Below, in pieces: positions 59,938-64,000 of a DNA stretch of 64,000 bases. The stretch is from the NCBI RefSeq assembly GCF_900103225.1, contig NZ_FNJH01000001.1, forward strand, positions 556,980-620,979, in the 5' to 3' direction. Both the position numbers and the translations under genes were made by a program. The stretch is from Pseudomonas congelans (GTDB lineage Bacteria; Pseudomonadota; Gammaproteobacteria; Pseudomonadales; Pseudomonadaceae). The notes beneath the pieces were generated by a model that was given only the letters and a program-made list of their open reading frames with translations, was not told where the DNA came from and searched no databases. The first letter of the stretch is position 1, and each line of letters opens with the position of its first letter.

Positions 59938-60962
59938 GCGCGCACCTCGTCGGCATCCAGCACGCGCAGCAATTCGGTGGGCCAGTCCATGTCGACCGCC
60001 GCGCCTTGTTCCAGCGGCGCCTGGCCGTCGTTACGGCGTACTACCGTCACTTCGCCAATGCCGGTCTGGATGCGATACAGCCACTGGCTGCCGAGGAAAT
60101 AGCGCGTGACGATGCGCCCGGACAGTCGCCCGCAGCCAGGCGCCACCAGATCGATCTTTTCGGGACGCAGGCTGAGGGTCAGGCTGCCATCGCCCGACTC
60201 CTGACGAATTTGCGGGATGCCGCTGCTGTCCAGATCACCCTGCAACATGTTGGCCTTACCGACGAAGCCCGAGATGAAGCGTGTGCGCGGGTGTTCGTAA
60301 AGCTTGTAAGGCTCGTCGATCTGGGTGATACGACCGGCCTGCATCACCACCACCCGATCGCTGATCGACAGGGCTTCGGCCTGATCATGGGTGACCATCA
60401 GCGTGGTAATGCCGACTTCGTTCTGAATGCGGCGGATCTCGAACTGCATCTCTTCGCGCAGGTTGGCGTCCAGGTTGGACAGCGGCTCGTCGAGCAGCAG
60501 CACTGGCGGCTCGATTACCAACGCGCGGGCCAGTGCGACCCGCTGGCGCTGACCCCCGGACAGCTCGCGCGGGTAGCGCTCGGCATGCTGACCGAGACGC
60601 ACCAGCTCCAGCACCCGGCTGACACGCGGGTGCAACTCGGCGGCAGGCACCTTGCGCATACGCAGGCCAAACGCAACGTTGTCGGCCACGGTCATGTGCG
60701 GAAACAGCGCATAGCTTTGAAACACTACGCCGAGGCCTCGGCTGCTGGGTTTGGCGTGGGTGATGTCGCGCCCGTCGAGCACAATGCGTCCGTCACTGAC
60801 TTCAACGAAACCGGCGATCATTTGCAGGGTGGTGGTTTTGCCGCAGCCGGAAGGGCCGAGCAGTGAAACGAATTCGCCCTTGTCGACGGCCAGGTTGGTG
60901 GCAACGACCGCGTCAATGGAGCCGTAGCGTTTGGAGAGACCTTCGAGCTGCAGAAATGCCAT
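59934..60962 (-). CDS. ABC importer ATPase (PotA/PotG-like)
   Basis: This 342-aa ATPase has Walker A GPSGCGKTT, signature LSGGQRQRVALARAL, Walker B VLLLDEPLSNLD and switch H in MVTHDQ. A C-terminal TOBE domain (about 240-342) is present, as in PotA-type proteins. GGAAGCAGG precedes the ATG at 60962; an upstream start adds 12 residues. It is the first gene of the operon and is divergent from the IclR regulator. Confidence 0.9.
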   Translation of the reverse strand: MAFLQLEGLSKRYGSIDAVVATNLAVDKGEFVSLLGPSGCGKTTTLQMIAGFVEVSDGRIVLDGRDITHAKPSSRGLGVVFQSYALFPHMTVADNVAFGLRMRKVPAAELHPRVSRVLELVRLGQHAERYPRELSGGQRQRVALARALVIEPPVLLLDEPLSNLDANLREEMQFEIRRIQNEVGITTLMVTHDQAEALSISDRVVVMQAGRITQIDEPYKLYEHPRTRFISGFVGKANMLQGDLDSSGIPQIRQESGDGSLTLSLRPEKIDLVAPGCGRLSGRIVTRYFLGSQWLYRIQTGIGEVTVVRRNDGQAPLEQGAAVDMDWPTELLRVLDADEVRA

Positions 60963-61203
60963 GCCTGCTTCCACCTTTGTGCATGCGCGCCGAAGCACGC
61001 GTTTGTCATGGGCAGATGCGAAATGAAGTCATGCAGTTCTGTGGACGTTGGCGCTCGCTCTGAGTCGGCTACCGATGATTGTTCAAATCGCCCCTGTGGA
61101 CTGAGAGTAGGGCGAAGGCTAGGATGGGCTCAACAAGGAATTTCACTGAATAACATCTTTCTTTGAATTAATTCTTTTAGTGGAAATATAAAGAGATATC
61201 GTC

Positions 61204-62043
61204 ATGGATAATTCCACTGATCGGAATAACGCGAAAGCTGAGGTCGGTGTGGGAGCCGTTTCCCGGCTGTTCGCGGTGCTGCGCTGCCTGGGCGATTGTG
61301 ATGAAGGCGGCGAGCGGGTCACGCAACTCGCCCAGCGTGTCGGGCTGTCGCAACCCACCACGCATCGCTTGCTGCGCAGCCTGATGGATGAGGGCATGGT
61401 CGAGCAGGATCTGCTCAGCAAGCGTTATCGGTTGAGCATCGAGTTCTTTGCCCTGGCCGCCAAGGCGGGCAATACCGGCAACCTGCGTGACGTGGTGCGC
61501 CCCAGTCTGTTGCGCCTGTCCGCCTCGCTGGGTGATTCGCTGTTTCTGCTGGCACGCAGCGGTTTCGATGCGATCTGCCTGGACCGCAGCGAAGGTCCGT
61601 ACCCGATCCGCACGTTCACCGGCGACATCGGCGGGCGTGTTGCCCTGGGCGTGGGGCAGGGCAGCCTGGCGATTCTTGCGTTTCTGCCCGAGGACGAGCG
61701 GGAAACGGTCATTGCCTACAACCTGCCACGGCTCAAGGACTTTCACCTGTACGACGAGGTGTTTCTGCGTTCGGAGGTGGAAAACGTGCGTCGCCAGGGT
61801 TACGCCGGGCGCAACACCGGCGCGTTACCGGGCATGGCCGGGCTGGCAGTGCCGATACTGGACCGCAGCGGTCGTGCAGTGGCTGCGCTCAGCGTGGCGA
61901 CCATATCCGACCGGCTGGGACCGGATCGCCTGACGACCGTGGTCGAACTGCTCAAGCGCGAAGCCACGGCCATCAGTGCCCGAATCAACCCGTTCGACCC
62001 GTCGCTGCGACGGCCCAGTCAGGTGTTCGGGCAGGTTGATTAA
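61204..62043 (+). CDS. IclR-family transcriptional regulator of the divergent operon
   Basis: This 279-aa regulator has an N-terminal winged helix-turn-helix (RLFAVLRCLGD, RVTQLAQRVGLSQPTTHRLLRSL) and the C-terminal IclR effector domain (VRPSLLRLSASLGDSLFLLAR, GALPGMAGLAVPILDRSGR). It lies 241 bp from the ATPase gene, back to back. IclR proteins often sense catabolic intermediates, so it probably controls the transport-oxidation operon. The inducer is unknown. Confidence 0.87.
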   Translation: MDNSTDRNNAKAEVGVGAVSRLFAVLRCLGDCDEGGERVTQLAQRVGLSQPTTHRLLRSLMDEGMVEQDLLSKRYRLSIEFFALAAKAGNTGNLRDVVRPSLLRLSASLGDSLFLLARSGFDAICLDRSEGPYPIRTFTGDIGGRVALGVGQGSLAILAFLPEDERETVIAYNLPRLKDFHLYDEVFLRSEVENVRRQGYAGRNTGALPGMAGLAVPILDRSGRAVAALSVATISDRLGPDRLTTVVELLKREATAISARINPFDPSLRRPSQVFGQVD

Positions 62044-62088
62044 GCAGCATGCTTCTTCAGCTTCGAGGCGGCTGTCAGTCCTGGCTCG

Positions 62089-63051
62089 TTACGCCCAGCC
62101 GCTGCTGCTCAAGCCTTCTGCCTTGAACACCAGCGCCTTCAAGCCACCCTCAGCGCGAGCGTCGGGGAACTCCGGCGGGTTTTCCAGACGTTGTTCGAAG
62201 CGCAGGCAAGGTGCTTCGATTGCGGTGTGCTGAATCAGAAAGTCCGGTCCCAGCGCGGGGTCGTTCATGCACGCCAGCACCGAACCGTCCTCATCCAGCA
62301 ACTCCGGCAGGCGACGCAGGACGCGCTGGTAGTCCTTGTCGAGCATGAAACTGCCTTTCTGGAAGGATGGCGGGTCAATGATGATCAGGTCATAAGGGCC
62401 GCAACGGGTGACCTTGGCCCAGGATTTGAACAGGTCATGGCCCAGAAAGGTCACGCGGCTGAGGTCCTGATCATTGAGGCGATGATTCTCGCGGCCGCGA
62501 TTCAACGCAGCACGGGCCATGTCCAGATTCACGACGTGGTCGGCTCCACCGGCAAGGGCGGCGACCGAGAAGCCGCAGGTGTAGGCGAAGAGATTGAGGA
62601 TGCGCTTGCCCTTGGCCTGAGCCTGCACCCATTCACGGCCGTAGCGCATGTCCAGAAACAGCCCGCTGTTCTGCTTTTTGCCGAAATCGACTTTGTAGCG
62701 CAGGCCGTTTTCGGTGATCACCCATTCATCCACGACCTCGCCGGTCAGCCATTGCGTGGTGCTCTGTGGCAGATAGCGGTGTTGCAGCAGCAGCGTGTGA
62801 GCCTGGCTCTGCTGCCACTGGGGCGTGTCGGTCAACGCGTGCAACAGCTGAGTCAATGCTGCCAGCTCGGACTCGAGAGGCTCCTTGAACACCGAGACCA
62901 GCACCACGCCCTGCATCCAGTCGACGGTGATGTGCTCCAGCCCCGGCCATACACGACCACGGCCGTGAAACAGGCGGCGGGTTTCATTCGGGACGTTGTT
63001 CAACGCGTCGATCAGGTGCTGTTGCAGAATCGCGAGTGCTTCAGGGGTCAT
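62089..63051 (-). CDS. SAM-dependent methyltransferase, RlmI/RlmK-like
   Basis: This 320-aa class I methyltransferase has the SAM-binding site (KRILNLFAYTCGFSVAALAGGADHVVNLD, given in part) and the acceptor-side motif IIIDPPSFQKGS. The pattern fits rRNA cytosine-5 or guanine-N7 methyltransferases of the RlmI/RlmK type, but the N-terminal PUA/THUMP part is reduced, so the target base is uncertain. The ATG at 63051 has no strong ribosome site. Confidence 0.82.
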   Translation of the reverse strand: MTPEALAILQQHLIDALNNVPNETRRLFHGRGRVWPGLEHITVDWMQGVVLVSVFKEPLESELAALTQLLHALTDTPQWQQSQAHTLLLQHRYLPQSTTQWLTGEVVDEWVITENGLRYKVDFGKKQNSGLFLDMRYGREWVQAQAKGKRILNLFAYTCGFSVAALAGGADHVVNLDMARAALNRGRENHRLNDQDLSRVTFLGHDLFKSWAKVTRCGPYDLIIIDPPSFQKGSFMLDKDYQRVLRRLPELLDEDGSVLACMNDPALGPDFLIQHTAIEAPCLRFEQRLENPPEFPDARAEGGLKALVFKAEGLSSSGWA

Positions 63052-63116
63052 GGCGCAGGTCGGTCAGGAAAAGCGGCGTATGGTAAACGTATTTCAGCAG
63101 ATGGGCATCGCAGGGT

Positions 63117-63821
63117 TCAGCGTGGCATGTATTGACGTTGCCAGCGGTGCGGGATTTTCAGCGAAACCAGCCCCAGCAATGCTGATAGGCTGCCGCTGAT
63201 CAGCAGGGCGTTGAGACCCAGGCGGTGCTCGAGTACCGCGCCTATCACGGCCCCGATGAACATACCGACCCAAGGGACCAGCTGCACGCGCCAGCCGTCT
63301 CGTCGTTCCCCCAGCATCCAGCGACCCAGGCCACGACCGAAACGCGACAGCGCGCCGGTCACGTAAGTCAGGCCGACCGGCAGCCCGTTGACCTGCTCAA
63401 CGGCGGCGTTGAGCATGCCCATTGCCAGAATGGCCCAGATCAGCGCGAGCATGTTGCTTTCCAGTGGCCATGCGGCAGCCGCACAGAGCAGCGTGGCGAT
63501 GCCCAGCAGCAAGGGTAGGGCGCGCCGCCCGCCAAGGCGCGCAACCACTACGCCCAGCGCGTTGCCGGCAATGAAAGCCAGGATTGCGAGGGTCAGACGC
63601 ACCGTCACGCTCAGGTCGCCATCACTGATGGCGACTGCGAGCCGGGTGGTGTTGCCACTCATGAACGAAACGAAATCGCCGGTTGCCATGAAGCCGATGG
63701 CGTCGGTCATGCCGGCCAGAACAGACAGGCTTGCAACCAGGCCCATGCCGACCCGGCCACGCCATTTCTGCATGTGCAGGTGCCTGGGGCTGACGCTGGA
63801 AGTGGCGGGCTGTGGCAGCAT
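63117..63821 (-). CDS. DUF1275 (YoaK-like) membrane protein
   Basis: This 234-aa inner-membrane protein has about six helices and DUF1275 motifs: LAGMTDAIGFMATGDFVSFMSGNTTRLA (in part), GNALGVVVARLGGRRALPLLL and VEQVNGLPVGLTYVTGALSRFGRGLGRWM (in part). The function is not known. A shorter start at an internal ATG (codon 17) is possible. Confidence 0.85.
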   Translation of the reverse strand: MLPQPATSSVSPRHLHMQKWRGRVGMGLVASLSVLAGMTDAIGFMATGDFVSFMSGNTTRLAVAISDGDLSVTVRLTLAILAFIAGNALGVVVARLGGRRALPLLLGIATLLCAAAAWPLESNMLALIWAILAMGMLNAAVEQVNGLPVGLTYVTGALSRFGRGLGRWMLGERRDGWRVQLVPWVGMFIGAVIGAVLEHRLGLNALLISGSLSALLGLVSLKIPHRWQRQYMPR

Positions 63822-63877
63822 CGAAGGCGCCTCTGGCGCGAAGAACGCGCGACTGAACTCTACTCGGGTGCAGCGAT

Positions 63878-64000
63878 TTACAGCGGCTTGGCGCGCACGA
63901 TCCGCTTGGCCTTGACCTCATCAGCATAGGCTTTGAGCTGGTCGGCATCGCTATAAAGACGGTTGACCATCTGCAGCACTGCGGTGACATCCACATCGTT
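63878..64000 (-). CDS. Truncated gene, C-terminal part only
   Basis: Reading the minus strand from the window edge gives 40 residues ending LKAYADEVKAKRIVRAKPL before TAA at 63878-63880. The start lies outside the window. The segment is helical and basic. No family can be assigned from this much sequence. Confidence 0.65.
   Translation of the reverse strand, partial: NDVDVTAVLQMVNRLYSDADQLKAYADEVKAKRIVRAKPL

Overview
The window looks like chromosomal DNA of a fluorescent pseudomonad, most likely of the Pseudomonas syringae complex. This rests on GC-rich coding with short intergenic gaps, Pseudomonas-type REP hairpins, and the gene set (SfnG, NorR, PoxB, a second PBP2, a MexAB-like pump, MoaA with a GG tail). 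Assignment is by recognition of protein families, not by database search. No rRNA, tRNA, CRISPR array, integrase, transposase or prophage gene was recognised. The window ends inside one gene on the minus strand.

Layout. 1-5200: a REP/dispersed-repeat tract, a flavin monooxygenase, a small exported protein, dimethylsulfone monooxygenase SfnG behind a sigma-54-type promoter, and a membrane diguanylate cyclase. 5200-10290: an RND efflux pump (permease and adaptor, no outer-membrane factor) divergent from its TetR-type regulator, with a perfect 18-bp palindrome between them. 10460-11550: Sco and PCuAC copper chaperones. 11990-16760: tonB-exbB-exbD and a TonB-dependent receptor. 16760-20400: a second repeat tract, then class II aldolase, glutaminase and a DUF1615 lipoprotein. 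20400-26560: DUF1810 protein, ABC exporter, Tas-like aldo-keto reductase, and a short-chain dehydrogenase overlapping a GH15 hydrolase.

26600-32560 is the most interesting block. It is a tightly overlapping minus-strand operon encoding a HAD-UbiA fusion, a DprE1-like FAD oxidase, a DprE2-like dehydrogenase, a UPF0104-type membrane protein and a DUF2723-like GT-C glycosyltransferase. Together these look like a lipid-linked D-arabinofuranose pathway of the kind known from mycobacteria, with its own transferase. NorR follows divergently.

34500-43100 holds two MFS transporters, MntH, small hypothetical genes, an RcnB-like protein, and qorB divergent from an HxlR regulator around a clear operator. 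43200-52600 holds an orphan PBP2, pyruvate oxidase PoxB, a NIT-domain chemoreceptor with a sigma-28-like promoter, a chalcone-isomerase-like/DUF3833 pair and MoaA. After a CPA1 antiporter, 54340-60960 is a seven-gene minus-strand operon combining a polyamine/opine-type ABC importer with a three-subunit FAD/2Fe-2S dehydrogenase, divergent from an IclR regulator. The substrate is unknown. The window closes with a methyltransferase, a DUF1275 membrane protein and a truncated gene.
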